Of a DNA stretch of 64,000 nucleotides, positions 23,158 to 35,029 are shown one piece after another (positions within the stretch are counted from its first letter, which is position 1; the number at the start of each line of letters is the position of its first letter). A program made the translations under genes and the position numbers. The DNA comes from Ailanthus altissimus (taxonomy: Eukaryota; Streptophyta; Magnoliopsida; Sapindales; Simaroubaceae). The stretch spans positions 28,680,001 through 28,744,000 of the forward strand of contig OX327700.1 in NCBI GenBank assembly GCA_946807835.1, in the 5' to 3' direction. Under the pieces are notes generated by a model. The model searched no databases. It was not told where the DNA came from and saw nothing but the letters and a program-made list of their open reading frames with translations.

Positions 23158-23832
23158 ATCATCGGAATATGATCTGGAGATCAAGTCAAGTGCGTAGGGT
23201 GCACGAGGATAAAAAACAGAAGTGAAAGAAGGCAGAAAACGAAGAAGGACGCACTAGGCGCCAGGGCCACGACGACTAGGCGTGGGCGTCGCGGCCCTCA
23301 ATCCAGCACCTGAGCGCCGTGGTGCCAGGCGACGAGCGCTACTGCTCCTAGGCGAGCGCACTAGCGCCGCAGCGCTGAGCACGGGAATCCGTTTCCCGTT
23401 TTGAGTTTTTCTTATTTCGTCTCTCACTTATTTCAGGACTTCCTAATACGACTCCCTAATATGACTCCCACACGTTTAGGGTAAACTTAGAATTTCTTAA
23501 AACCTATATAAAGACTCTCAATTGGCTTGTAAACATATTTTAGTGATCATCAATAATCTTTATGATAGGTTGAGAAATTTTAGTAATTCTTTGTAAAAGA
23601 AAATCTTTAGAGTGTAAGAGAAAGTTTTTTTTATGATTTTTTTTGTAAAATATATATTTTATTAGTGTCTTGTGATTTACAATAAAAAAAAAATGTAATC
23701 TTAATCCACCGCAGACATAAATAAATTATCAAATTACATAATTTTTTATATTTTTTTTCTACACTTCTTTTCTTTATTTCTTAATTACTTATTTTACATA
23801 TATTACTTAAATAATTTACTTTTACTCCAATA
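23158..23832 (+). repeat. 3' LTR of the deleted Copia element
   Basis: It aligns to 19398-20075, including the GCGCC island (23258-23370) and a TATATAAAG box near 23513. The last ~150 bases have decayed into AT-rich sequence. The right edge is approximate. Confidence 0.7.
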
Positions 23833-24509
23833 GCGTGACCCAATAATAAAAATATCAAATGCATCAGCTCTTACATGAATTCGAATCTTGAGTTTTATCG
23901 AGTGATGTTTGAAATAAATAATAATATATTTTATTTTAATTAAAATGTTATCGATTCATAATTATTATTTGTTAAATAGTTTATAATTTTATATTTTTTT
24001 ATTAATATCATAATTATATAAAAAAATATGATCTATTAAATAATTATTATAAATGCACCGAATACATCTCCCACCTAACATGAGCTTGAGTCTAAACCTT
24101 GTCATATTTGTTAGATTCTTAGGCCAGAAAATTTGAACCTCACTGTCCCATTCTTGTCTAGAATCTCATCTGTCATTACAATGACAAATAATTAAATTGA
24201 TTTTTTACCCCCAAATTCCTTGGAACCCTAATTCGTATTACTAGTCAAAGCTGCAACCGAAAATCTTCTTCCTCATTCTTAATTCTTTTTCCTCTCTCTC
24301 TCTCTCTCTCTCTAAAAAATCGCCGCAAACCCAGTTCGAACTTTAAATCTTCTAATCATTACGAGGCAAAAAGCTTAAAGCTTTATATAGCTACAGCCAC
24401 TATTAGTCAACTTTAAAACCCTAATAATAAATTCCCATACTTATACCTCAATTTACTAAAAATAAAATTTTCTCAATTTCCACTTTTGCCCTAACCTCTC
24501 TTCCTCTCC
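23833..24509 (+). promoter_or_regulatory. Mitoferrin upstream region with a (CT)n tract
   Basis: The first ~250 bases are AT-rich intergenic DNA. A pure CT run at 24291-24313 lies about 200 bases before the start codon, a position typical of pyrimidine-rich plant core promoters or 5' leaders. A TTTATATAG box is at 24382-24390. Promoter function is inferred from position. Confidence 0.45.
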
Positions 24510-26457
24510 ATGGCCACCGAAGCCACCGCTGCCAAATTCCAAAACCCCGATTTCCGGTCAGTCCCACAGCCCCCTGATTTCCACACGGAAATCACCGTCA
24601 CGACCCACGAAGGCCTCCACTCTTGGCAATTCATGATCGCTGGTTCAGTCGCCGGTTCGGTCGAGCATATGGCCATGTTCCCGGTCGACACCGTGAAGAC
24701 CCGCATGCAAGCCCTCGGTTCCTGCCCGATCAAATCGGTCGGCGTCCGCCAAGCTGTCAAATCCATCCTTAAAACAGAGGGCCCGTCGGGTCTATACCGC
24801 GGCATTGGCGCCATGGGGCTCGGCGCGGGGCCGGCTCATGCCGTTTACTTCTCCGTTTACGAGGCTTCTAAGAAGTACTTATCCGGCGGGAACCCGAATA
24901 ATTCCGCGGCCCACGCGATTTCGGGCGTTTTCGCGACAGTTGCGAGCGACGCGGTTTTTACACCCATGGATATGGTGAAGCAGAGGCTGCAGCTGGGGAA
25001 TAGCAGTACGTATAAAGGCGTCTGGGATTGCGTTAAGAGAGTGTTGAGTGAGGAGGGGATTGGCGCGTTTTACGTGTCGTATCGGACGACTGTGTTGATG
25101 AACGCGCCGTTTACGGCGGTGCATTTCGCCACTTACGAGGCCACGAAGAGGGGGTTGATGGAGATTTCTCCCGAGAGTGCTAGTGATGAAAGATTGGTCG
25201 TACATGCTACTGCTGGTGCTGCTGCCGGAGCTTTGGCGGCTGCTCTCACCACGCCGCTTGACGTTGTCAAAACTCAATTGCAGTGTCAGGTACGTCTTTG
25301 CATTTTGGTTTTTTTTTTTTAACACAGTATTTCTTTTATCTTCTGCTATGTTAAAAGTATAGAAATTCACGAAGCATTTTTTTGGTAAGGTTTGGATTCA
25401 TAATTGCTTGTAAATCGAGTGATTGAGTCCCTTGCATGTCAAAGCCAAGGGCTTTAAATGTTAGATATGGCAAAAAAAAAAAAAAAGAAAAGCTGATTTG
25501 GTCAACATAGAAAAGAAGAAAATAATAATTGGAAATTATTATCACACTGTTGTATTTAGTGATGGATTATAAAGCGGCAGACAAGCCAGTGTTGTTTGGT
25601 TGCTGACTCCCATTTGTTGTTGCTCATGCATTATTATCTTTCTCAGGTTTCACTATGTGGCCAAAGGATGTTGAAAGAAATAGGTTCAATCAGCTTAGAT
25701 TTTTACAGAGTTAATTTTGCATGATTTATAGAAAATTTTAACCTGCCATTGATTTTTTCTGTATTACATTTATATTTTGCTGGATTTCCTGCTGAGTGCT
25801 GACCATTGAGTTCACCATGTTGAAGATGTTGAAGTTTGCTGAAGGGCTGCTCTTCATTTTTTTTACCCTTCATGGTTGCAAATATTTTTTCGCAACAATC
25901 ATCTCAGTTTAATGATATAGGGCATACATAATGAATGTCTTTTAGTTCTTTTACTTTTGTGTTTTGGGGATGCTTAGTTACTTAACTATATGTGTCCATT
26001 GTGGAAAAACCTAAGGCTGTCCTCGTGTAGAAAGCTTTAATCCCATCTAATTTTCAATTGACAGTTGGAAAATAGAAACAAATGAAAGTAAATTCAGGAC
26101 TGAAAAATTATTATGTGATGGTAAATATGAAGATTTTAATTTCTCAACAATATTTTCAATTATACAGGATGAAGTTAAAATGGTTTTGCTGTATTATGGG
26201 ATTCAAGTATTATCTGATATTATGTGTTATTGGCCATACAGGGCGTTTGTGGCTGTGACAGATTTCAGAGCAGTTCAATTGGGGATGTCTTTCAAACAAT
26301 AGTCAGAAAGGATGGATATAGGGGGCTCATTAGGGGATGGATACCAAGAATGCTTTTCCATGCTCCTGCTGCTGCAATCTGCTGGTCCACATATGAAGCC
26401 TGTAAAACCTTCTTTCAAGAAGTTAATGATAGCAGTAACAGCAGCATTATCGCCTAA
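24510..26457 (+). CDS. MIT: Mitoferrin-like mitochondrial iron carrier
   Basis: This is a mitochondrial carrier (SLC25) family protein of the mitoferrin group, which imports iron across the inner membrane for Fe-S cluster and haem assembly. Two exons, 24510-25289 and 26242-26457 (GT-AG intron in phase 0, after CAG), give 331 aa, the family's usual size. The three carrier repeats each show PxDxxK: PVDTVK at 58-63, PMDMVK at 152-157 and PLDVVK at 249-254. Also visible are GLYRGIG and GAFYVSYRTT after repeats 1 and 2 and, in exon 2, GLIRGWIPRMLFHAPAAAICW. Exon 1 is GC-rich compared with its surroundings. No lesion is seen. Iron specificity is inferred from resemblance to plant MIT1/MIT2, not from assay. 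Confidence 0.93.
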
Positions 26458-27640
26458 AGAGCCTTCAAGAATAACCGCATTAATTATGCATCAAAGTAAC
26501 ATACCCTACATAAGCAGAGCCTTGATAAAGCTTTACACAGGGATGAAGATCCTGCAAGACAGAGGTGCATCATGCAGGTTTCAACACGGTCTATATAGTC
26601 GGTGGCTGTAATCAGAATTAATCGATGAAACCAAAATTTATTTGGGTTGTACACACTGTTGTTATAGATAAATGTTTCCGAGTTTTTTTCTCTATTTTTT
26701 TAATTCAATTTTCGTGATACCCCTTTGAATCATTCTGTGCAATGATTAATTTTGGGTTTCCAGAGGATGTAGGTTTAATTGTTTCAGAAACTTTTCATTT
26801 ATTTTCTGAATATTTAAAGATAAAAGAAATTATTGCTATCGTTATTAATAATGTTGGCGACTTTTGTGTTGTATTTTTTTCAATTACAGTAAGTTGATCT
26901 TACTATTAGATGGTATAGCTTCCTTAATGCGTGAACCATGCCTGATGAATTCTTATATCTTACCGTTTCTACTTATTTTCTTTTTCATTTTAGTACATTC
27001 AATCTTTAAATTTAGGGTTTAATGCTTGTGAAACTGTTAGTTTGTGCCATCTACTCATTTCGTTCTTGTCTCATTGTGCAAAAGTGCTCTATCCTTTCCG
27101 GAAGTGGCGTATAGGAGGGAAAGAGAATCCCATCCACAATTGGGAATCATTGTTGTGTTGGCATGGAGATGAGCATTAACGTTTGGAACCAGATGCACAC
27201 AGCTCTTTGAGCACCAGCTAATAAGATTCTTTGTGATTGTTAATCAAATCTTAGAGAAACTCCCTGTAACAAGATTCAGTTTTAGTAATTTTTCACCTTC
27301 GCTTTAAAGGGAACAAAAAGTAGAACTATATAAACCAACTGGCTTCTTCATTAAGCTTTTTACTTTTGCTTAAGTTCAAGAAGCGAGGTGTCAAAGATCT
27401 ATTGTCCCAAACATTTCGGAATTTCAGCTTGTTGGGTCCTCCAATTACGTGAAGCATCAGTATAACACTATATGTCAAATATGTTTTACAGTCCCTAAAA
27501 ATGAATGCAATGTGTACAGATTTTTTGAAACAAATCAATCAGTGGAGAATAAGCATTTTGAAACCTATTGATTCAATTTGGTGTATAATCCGCTACCTTG
27601 CTTATAAGTTGTTCTAAACTTTCAGATTCCTTAGATAGCA
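26458..27640. other. Intergenic region between two convergent genes
   Basis: It holds the presumed 3' untranslated regions of mitoferrin (+) and the phosphatase gene (-). AATAAT-type A-rich words near 26850 could serve polyadenylation. No ORF with recognisable content, and no repeat, is seen. Confidence 0.5.
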
Positions 27641-30467
27641 CTAAGAGACGGAAACATCTTGGGAGATCACAACTTGGCTAACAATTACAGTGATATCATC
27701 AATCTTTCCACCTGTACAAGGAAAATACTTGAATCACTCATGGTATAAAGTAAATTCTACATATGAAATAAAAGTTAGTCATGCCTGTAAGTTTCATCCC
27801 AAGAATTTTCTTCCACCACGGAACGTCAAAACCCTGCAAAGGAATTTTCATCAAGATGTAAACATATAACCTTCCCAAGAAAACTTACCCAAAGTTGGAC
27901 ATAGTTAATTCTTTCACATGATTTTACCTTGTCTCTGGCCTCTAAGGAATAGGGAGAATCAAAGTTGGAATCCATCGAATGACTGTGTGCTAGGTTTGCT
28001 AATTCCTTTGCTAGCATCAAAATTAGATCTCTGTCAGGGAGATACTGTGCAACGAGTAGTTAATCTTCTGATAAATGAATCAAATCATGAACCATATACC
28101 AGTCTCGGCAACATCACTGAATCTGGCCGTTGCTGAAATGATTTCATGGTCGAAAACATTGTCAAAAAGCCCATCTGAACCCATCACGATGATGTCTCCC
28201 TCAACTAATTCCACACTGCTAACCTGTTTTTGGAGAGAGATTAGCTAATAATTTTGATGAATGGGAGATTATGAAATATCAAAATCTGAACTCAGTTTTC
28301 AATTGACCTTTTCGCCATAATGCAAATAGAGCCTTTCTACAAATCTGTATGCAAATTTACCCAAGAAATACATAGTTCTTGCCTCAGTCCTAGTTTATGC
28401 AAATCTTTGGCCATGGCATATAATTGATTGCTGCAATGTCAGATTGAAAACACTGTTTTAAGTCATACCATGGCCTTAGAAACAATTAAAATGGGATGCC
28501 ATCTAGGTCCAAATAAGCATGAACTACTTGGATTCAATTCCAAATTCGGACATGGAACAATTGCACTGTGTGATTATTGCACTATTTTGTACTGACAACA
28601 GGATAGGCAACCTAGTGTATGTTATTCTGATGCTAACTAAATAACTATCATACCACAGCATCAAGGTATGTTTGGCCAACTGCTTCTGAGCTTAGTTGAT
28701 AGGGGCAATCAAAATAATGTTCCTGTGGAGAAGAGGAAAAAATTATTTGACCTGTTGAGCAAAGGAACCAAGTCATCTCTTTGTCATGTACAAGAAAAAT
28801 AGATGGAAAAATAACAAGAGATCCATGAAATGCTCAAAATTAACTGCAATAAACATAAGGCAGCCATCATAACCTTTGCGGATAATCCTCAATCCACAAT
28901 CCCCAATACTAGCAATCTTTAGAATTCCATTTCTCTCCAGCATGGCAATGATTCTACTTGGTCAAGAGGAAAGCTAAAGTAAATAAGGACATGGAACTGT
29001 CAAATGTGTAGGTATATATGCATGGGCATGCATAGGGGCACTATTGGCACCAGTTATAGTTATGAGGACACATTGAACAGATAACAAACTTACATTGTTG
29101 CTGAACCAACAGATGAGGTAGCAGCATGTGCCTTTTGTATTAGAATTTGAGGATCATAGTTAACCTAGCAAACGGTTCACACACATTAGCTGTCTTAGCT
29201 AAGAACAAGATATCTGCAAACCCACCTACTCAATAAGAATTGACCTTAGACAATTAAATATTTTAACTTCACAAACTGAACTAAAAGATTTTGAATGAAG
29301 TAATTACAGCATTACAACCACCACAGTACATTGTCCAGTGTTCAAATAAAGGTACCTGCTCATCCTCTGCTAGGTATGAAGCATTAGCCACCAATTCATG
29401 AGAAAATAATGAAGGATCCACATTTTGTTCAGCCCAACTGGCAAGCATAAAAGGACAGGGATGAAATAGAAATAGAACACCATTTTAATCAAGAAAAATT
29501 TCAGGGGTTAGTAACACCTGATAACTGGTGGACCATATTATGCAATTCCTCCTGACATAGAAGCCTAATAACAAGATTGGCTGAAGTTCTTGCATCATAT
29601 TGGATGTTTATTGTTATGATTACAGTTTCATCCTCTTTTTCTTTCATCATGTTTTCTTTTTGGAAAAGAATGAATAGTTGAATTATATATAATTGCATGT
29701 TTGCCAAAGAGAACTATATTATAAAAGTTTTCCCAAGGAAAATTAAATTGCTCATTACTTTCCATTTGGAGAAGCCTCCGTAATCTTTGAACTTAAATTT
29801 CATCATACAATAAGAAGTGAGAGTGCAAAGTCCTTACCCAGAGACACCATCAGCAACAGCAATAACACCCCCATTACGGCTGTTAACAAAGAAAGCATCT
29901 TCTCCGCCTCTGTCAACCTTCACAAAGACCAAAACTTAAAAGTATAAATAGCAGACAGAGTTGCAATTTGGGTTCATTAAAGTCCATTTCCTGCTAGAAA
30001 CAAATAATGTGTCACAAGGATATCAAGGAGGAAAAAATGTTTTCGCAAAGTTACCTTATTGGGGTGTGGAATTAGGTGAGTGCCAACACAAAACGACAAC
30101 TCTGATCTAACAACCAAAGAAAACATACTCATCACCCCACTTTGTTCCACCATTTACGCACATATAAACCCAAAGAGAAACTGAACTAGCAGCTTGTAAA
30201 CATTTCCACAATATACATAATACATCACGTAAGATTAGGAGTCATCTCACAACAAGCCGAAATGAGTAACAAGAGAAGAGTAGCTGGGTTGGTATTGACT
30301 CACCGAGACTGATGATGAACTGGGTTGAGTTGAGAATCAGAGGAAGCACAAGCAAGCAACCTACTCTTCTTGGATACTGAGTTTCTTGTGGACAGTTTTG
30401 TGCATAATGAATAATCAATGAGTGGATGATACAAAGAAACTGAAGCCCTGAAAATGGGAATCGCCAT
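27641..30467 (-). CDS. PBCP: PP2C-type phosphatase, plastid, like PSII core phosphatase
   Basis: This looks like the metal-dependent PP2C that removes phosphate from photosystem II core proteins, opposing kinase STN8. Eleven exons on the minus strand were joined by phase: 30467-30304, 30106-30055, 29917-29838, 29437-29356, 29164-29094, 28953-28874, 28751-28654, 28223-28100, 28010-27928, 27833-27785, 27711-27641, giving 317 aa. Residues 1-50 are Ser- and basic-rich, like a plastid transit peptide. PP2C metal motifs are present: GGEDAFF 76-82, ADGVSG 94-99, GDCGLR 167-172, GSDGLFDN 224-231 and KIDD 297-300. The exon 10 donor is GC, not GT (27783-27784). The exon 9 acceptor was chosen by resemblance to Arabidopsis and is the least certain junction. 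Confidence 0.9.
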
Positions 30468-30629
30468 TTTCCCGCTTCAACTAACAAATCTCCTCCACGC
30501 TCCTCCTCTCCTTTGTTAGACCAGTTTCGCAATCGCAGCAGAGCTTAACATGTGGTCAGAAGTTGACAAGTCTTGCCACGTCAGATAACTTAATAATTTA
30601 TAAAAATATGTTCGATATTAAAACAAGCG
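30468..30629. promoter_or_regulatory. Short promoter region upstream of the phosphatase gene and before the tRNA
   Basis: Only 162 bases separate the phosphatase start codon (-) from the tRNA (+), and the acidic-protein gene starts 88 bases after the tRNA. The phosphatase promoter must therefore overlap the tRNA and its flank. TTATAAAAATATG at 30598-30610 is TATA-like. Confidence 0.35.
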
Positions 30630-30700
30630 GCACCAGTGGTCTAGTGGTAGAATAGTACCCTGCCACGGTACAGACCCGGGTTCGATTCCCGGCTGGTGCA
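30630..30700 (+). tRNA. trnG-GCC: tRNA-Gly (anticodon GCC)
   Basis: This 71-nt cloverleaf pairs GCACCAG (30630-30636) with CTGGTGC (30693-30699), and A is the discriminator base. The anticodon loop CTGCCAC places GCC at 30662-30664. The B box GGTTCGATTCC is at 30679-30689. There is no intron and no encoded CCA, as expected of a nuclear gene. It is intact and probably transcribed by RNA polymerase III. Confidence 0.97.
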
Positions 30701-30787
30701 AATATTTTGCTAACTTCTAAGAATTTGTATATATGAAGAGCGATGTTAAGTTTCTCGAACTCTGAATCAGTGGAGATACAAGAAACA

Positions 30788-31451
30788 ATGAACGCCACGT
30801 CGACAGAATTCGTTGAAGGTAATAATAAATCGTATTTATTTATATAACTATTACTTTTTTTGGGGGGCTAAATTTATGCGTGATCATGAATTTGTGGTGG
30901 CAAATCAGAAGTAATGTGAGTGTGCTGCAGAGATCAACGGTGGAAACAACTCTGATACCGCGCCTGATGACGAGGCGCCGCCGGAATACTACCAGCCAAT
31001 CTCAGCCGTCGATTACGATGATTCTGATTCTGGTTCAGATTCCGATTCAGATCAGATGAACTCTGAAGCATCTGAAAGTCGTGGCCTTCCCAACGGTTAT
31101 CATGTTCACGAAGCAGAGGACGGAATGTCGTCGATGCATCTGAACGGGAACGTGGAGGCAAAAAGCAGCAGCAGCGAAGACGAAGACGAAGAGGAGGAGG
31201 AGAGGAGGAGAGAGGAGTCGGAGTCGGAGTCGGCGATAATGAGAGCGTTTAGAGAGGACGAGCATAGACGGAACGCTCCGTTGAGTCGTGAGAACGCCAG
31301 CAGAGTGATGGATGCAATGCGCGGCGTTTCGTTCGGCGGTTTGGCTCCTGATTGGGCCAATCACGTCCCCGAAGATCGCTGGATTGATCAGTTGCAGCGA
31401 AGCAGGCCACTACAAAACGACGCCGCCGCTTCCACTAATGTTCAGAATTAG
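30788..31451 (+). CDS. Small acidic Ser/Glu-rich protein of unknown function
   Basis: Two exons join in phase: 30788-30818 (MNATSTEFVE plus one base) and 30931-31451, with a 112-bp GT-AG intron, giving 183 aa. I do not recognise the family. Visible features are PPEYYQPISAVDYDD followed by a Ser-Asp run (about residues 40-52), a second Ser/Asp/Glu tract (residues 89-111) turning basic at ERRR, and a conserved-looking tail, RVMDAMRGVSFGG then APDW and PEDRWIDQL. No signal peptide or membrane segment is seen. The acidic runs suggest a soluble, possibly nuclear or chaperone-associated protein, but that is only a composition argument. Clean splicing and the ordered tail argue for a real gene. An RNA-seq read across 30818/30931 would confirm it. 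Confidence 0.8.
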
Positions 31452-31851
31452 CCTCCATTTGTCTAGCTCTTTGTTTAATGTTAGAAAAATAACAATAATA
31501 ATATTAATAATAATAATAATTGAGCTGGGTTATGTGATTATTATTGCTTTTATTACTTCATTTTAAAGGGGTCATCACAATTCCTTTAGATGATTGATGA
31601 ACATTTCAAACGCGGGTGTGATTAAATGTTAATGCACCAAAATGCAAGTAGTGTTTACACGATATCCGAAATAAGTTCTGGGATACAAACTGTTCATGAT
31701 TCAAAATTCAAGTTCATAAATAGGCTAATCAATGTTCAAAAATTCAAGCTTTGTCACTGTCTCCTCTCTTAGCTATATAGGGTTGAATAAATGAACTCTG
31801 CCTTGTCCAGTGCCAGTAAAGCCAGAAATGGTGAAGAAGATTACGTTTAGT
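31452..31851. other. Intergenic region between convergent genes
   Basis: This is presumed 3' untranslated sequence of the acidic-protein gene (+) and the transacylase gene (-). An AATAATAATATTAATAATAA-like tract at 31490-31520 may carry polyadenylation signals. Nothing else is seen. Confidence 0.45.
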
Positions 31852-34800
31852 TTATGCATTGATATTCTCGATCTCAGCACTTTTGTCCATTCTCTTGACA
31901 ATGCCAGCAATAACCTGACAGATATGAAAATAAGCTCCAGGTTGATGAACTATAGCGATCACTAACTAATTAAAGAGACGAGAAACTAAATCTTTGAATC
32001 ATATTGACAAAGCTGGATGAATTATACCTTTCCCGATCCCAATTCATAACTCTTCTTCAGCCCTTTGCTGAGAAGAGTCTTCACTGTTGTTTCCCACTGG
32101 ACTGGAGATGTCACCTGTTGACATCAATTTTAGGAGTCAAATGTTTGGGGGTCGGTTTAATAATTCCATCAAGTAAGGGTGTTGGGGAAACAAGTTTTGA
32201 TATCGGATTTAGCTTACCTGTCGAGCCAATATGTTCTTAATCTTTTCTGGATCTGCGTGTGGCTGTGCATCAACATTAGATATAACTGGTATTCTAGGAG
32301 TTCTGATTTGGAGTGCTGCTAATGCAGCTTCCAGTCTTGACACAGCTGGCTCCATGAAACCAGTGTGGAAGGCACCAGCAACAGCTAGACGCACCTGTGA
32401 GAAAGGGAGACTTCAGTTATTGTCAGTGCAAGGATGGCACTGGGTGGGACTAAAAGTTAAAGAGAGTATTACCATCATTCGAGCCTTGAATGACTTGGCC
32501 TTGGCTTCAACTGCTTCTATTCCTTTAACACCCCCAGATACTGCATAATTACCCTACCAAAGTAGAATGCATTCCATGTAAAAGTTTTAGAATATGCAGA
32601 AAACAACATACCCAACTAGATCTATGGAAATAATAAAGCATATGAAAAGAATCTTACAGGACACAAATAATTTGCTATTTGAACTTTATCATCCTCGCCA
32701 ACTTCTTGATTGGCCGCATCACAGAGCTGCTGAACCTTATCTGAATCCAATCCAATTACACTGACCATGGCACTTTTAGCAGCATCAGCAGCTTCCTGGA
32801 AGCAGATGCAAAGAAACAATTACAAAAATGATATCTAAAGACATATGCAAGTATCTATTTTGGAGTAAAACTAAGATATACCTTAGCCAAACATGTATAG
32901 TTACCTGCATGGCTTCTCCCCTTAGTTTGACCAGCTTAAGTCCATCCTCAAAACTTATAGATTGAACCAAATCATTAAAGAGGAAAAGGTAAAATCAATA
33001 CTACTACTTAATGATGTAACAAAAATGATTTGATCATTTATTTCCTACTAGGCATAATGACCTTGCGTATGTTGTTTCCACTGAATGGCGGACATGAAGA
33101 ACATTGAATATCATACTATCAACAGCCATTAGATTTATCATGGAAGGTGAAACAGGGATGGTGTCATTATTAGTTATGAAAGACAAACCAAACAATTGCT
33201 TCTTGTTAACAAATCAGATATAGAGAATCAGCTGCTTTACGATCTGAATTTTTATGGGATGATTGGCTCAAAAATTCAATGTTCAGGATCAAAGAGAGTA
33301 AGGATTTTCTAAATTCATTCATGTAAACTAATCAGCATGATCTTGTTCAGTAGAGGAAAGAAATAGATATGCAAGAGTGATAACTAATCCGTTGAATTAG
33401 CTTACTTGAAAGCTCCAGCAAAGGCTAGGGCAGTATATTCCCCCAAACTTAGACCACAAGTGACATCAACAGAATCAATTATCTGCTGGCCTCCATCGCG
33501 AACTCGGAGCAGCTCAACTGCCGCTAAACTTGTGACGTAGATGGCAGGCTGCAAAAGGGATAATTAGATGCTAAATTAATAACTATTAATTGGTCTTTGC
33601 ATTATGCAATACCACCAATATTAGACGAAATGATGATTCAAAAGTACAAAATGCTCCATCAATTGATATAAGGTTCTCCCTTAGGTGCAGAATATAAGAA
33701 AATGATAAATTACAAGAAGCAAGGCAGCTTACCTGGCTTATAACAGTTGAATCTAGCTTCTCCTTTGGTCCATTGGTGCAAATTTCTAGAAGATCAAAAC
33801 TGCAAGAGACAGGGGTCATCATATTTCTAACAAAAATATTCTTCACTGGTTGACAGAAGATTATAAATTCTTGGCTGACAAATAGTTGAACCCAATTTTA
33901 GTTTGGAAACAAATATGGTCGAGTCTATAAAAAATAAAATAAAATAAAATAATTTTTTTGCTGCAGGCATAAAAATGCTATTAAACAGTTTAAATAAGTT
34001 ACCCTAATATATCATTTGCTTTCTTGTATAGCTCGGCAGCAGCAGGTACACTTTGAGCCTCCTTCCCCATTCCAACTGCTTGTGCACCCTAAGACATTTA
34101 TATAAAGTAAAAAAATCAACCTTTTGTTACATTTTCTCCCTGCGACTTCCTCTAGCCCTCATAATCACATTTGGTCCTTGTTAATGTTTCATTCTGAAAG
34201 GATTCATGAGATTTATAGTATCCCAATATTTCTGGACAGCATTTAAACAGTTACATTTACATGAAAATACATCCAATCAAAAGACTTGAACCCAGTAACT
34301 CTTGGCATTACAAGGTCAGTAACATCACGTCCAACGGAACGCATCTAATCAACTTCAAGATTCACTGAAATAACACCAAAGGGTACATTTTCAAACTAAA
34401 CAATTGTGGTTGCAGCTTCATTTCTCAAATAATTTCACCCCATATATTATATATATACACACAGAAAATGTCACCCATAACATAGTTCCCAACATTCAAC
34501 AATCTTTGTCTTTACTACTTCCATTTTCATAAATTACCATTGCAATTTGACTCATTGTTTCATAATGATTCACTAATGCAGCAAAACCAAAATGCTGCTA
34601 TCACAGTTCACGACTCAGCAACATTTCACATCAAACCACTGACAATTAAGCTTATTCCGCACCACAAAGCCATAATTTTTTTATTAAAACGAATAAATAA
34701 ATAAAATGAATTTACTTGGCACTAAGATATACCTGACCAGGAAACAAAAAAGCAGAGGTGGGTTTGTAATCAGCAAACAAAGCATCATCAACAACAACCT

Positions 34801-35029
34801 GTTTCCCAACGGACACGCTCATGAAAACCCCAGATCGATTCGAGCTTCGAACTCCCATTTTACTAAAAGAAGCAGCAGCAGAGCCACTGAAAATGTTGCG
34901 CTTTTGGAGAGAAATGGAAGAAGGGAAAGTCAGAGATGAAGCCGCCATGACGGTGGTGGTGGTGGTGGTAAGAGATTGTGAAGAAGAGCTGCTGCGTAGG
35001 ATGAGTGGATGGTGAATCAGAGTGTGCAT
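31852..35029 (-). CDS. MCAT: Malonyl-CoA:ACP transacylase, plastid
   Basis: This enzyme transfers malonyl from CoA to acyl carrier protein in plastid type II fatty acid synthesis (FabD homologue). Ten exons joined by phase: 35029-34733, 34088-34003, 33799-33733, 33548-33406, 32953-32905, 32795-32658, 32553-32473, 32394-32218, 32114-32028, 31914-31852. They give 395 aa, close to the plant family length. The first ~70 residues are Ser/Thr-rich, fitting a transit peptide. An in-frame ATG at 34948 is an alternative start, losing 27 residues. AFLFPGQ ends exon 1. Nucleophile Ser184 lies in GLSLGEY, Arg209 in KLRGEAMQ, and catalytic His297 in GAFHTGFM. All introns are GT-AG. It appears intact and is likely essential for lipid synthesis. 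Confidence 0.94.

Larger units (their letters stand above)
19398..23832 (+). mobile_element. Ty1/Copia retrotransposon, internally deleted, with a hAT insertion
   Basis: Two related LTRs (19398-20075 and about 23158-23832) enclose a PBS, a broken gag, a protease remnant and a terminal RNase H. Integrase and most of the reverse transcriptase are gone. A hAT element occupies 20927-22268. The LTRs have diverged at many positions, so the insertion is old. It lies between the UGT cluster and the mitoferrin gene. Confidence 0.85.

Noticed and set aside
24491..25370. Long minus-strand ORFs opposite mitoferrin
   Set aside because: They are shadows of the GC-rich mitoferrin exon 1, which has full family similarity on the plus strand.
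31047..31364. Minus-strand Ser/Leu-rich ORFs opposite the acidic protein
   Set aside because: They are complements of Glu/Ser codon runs; the plus-strand gene splices in phase and has an ordered tail.
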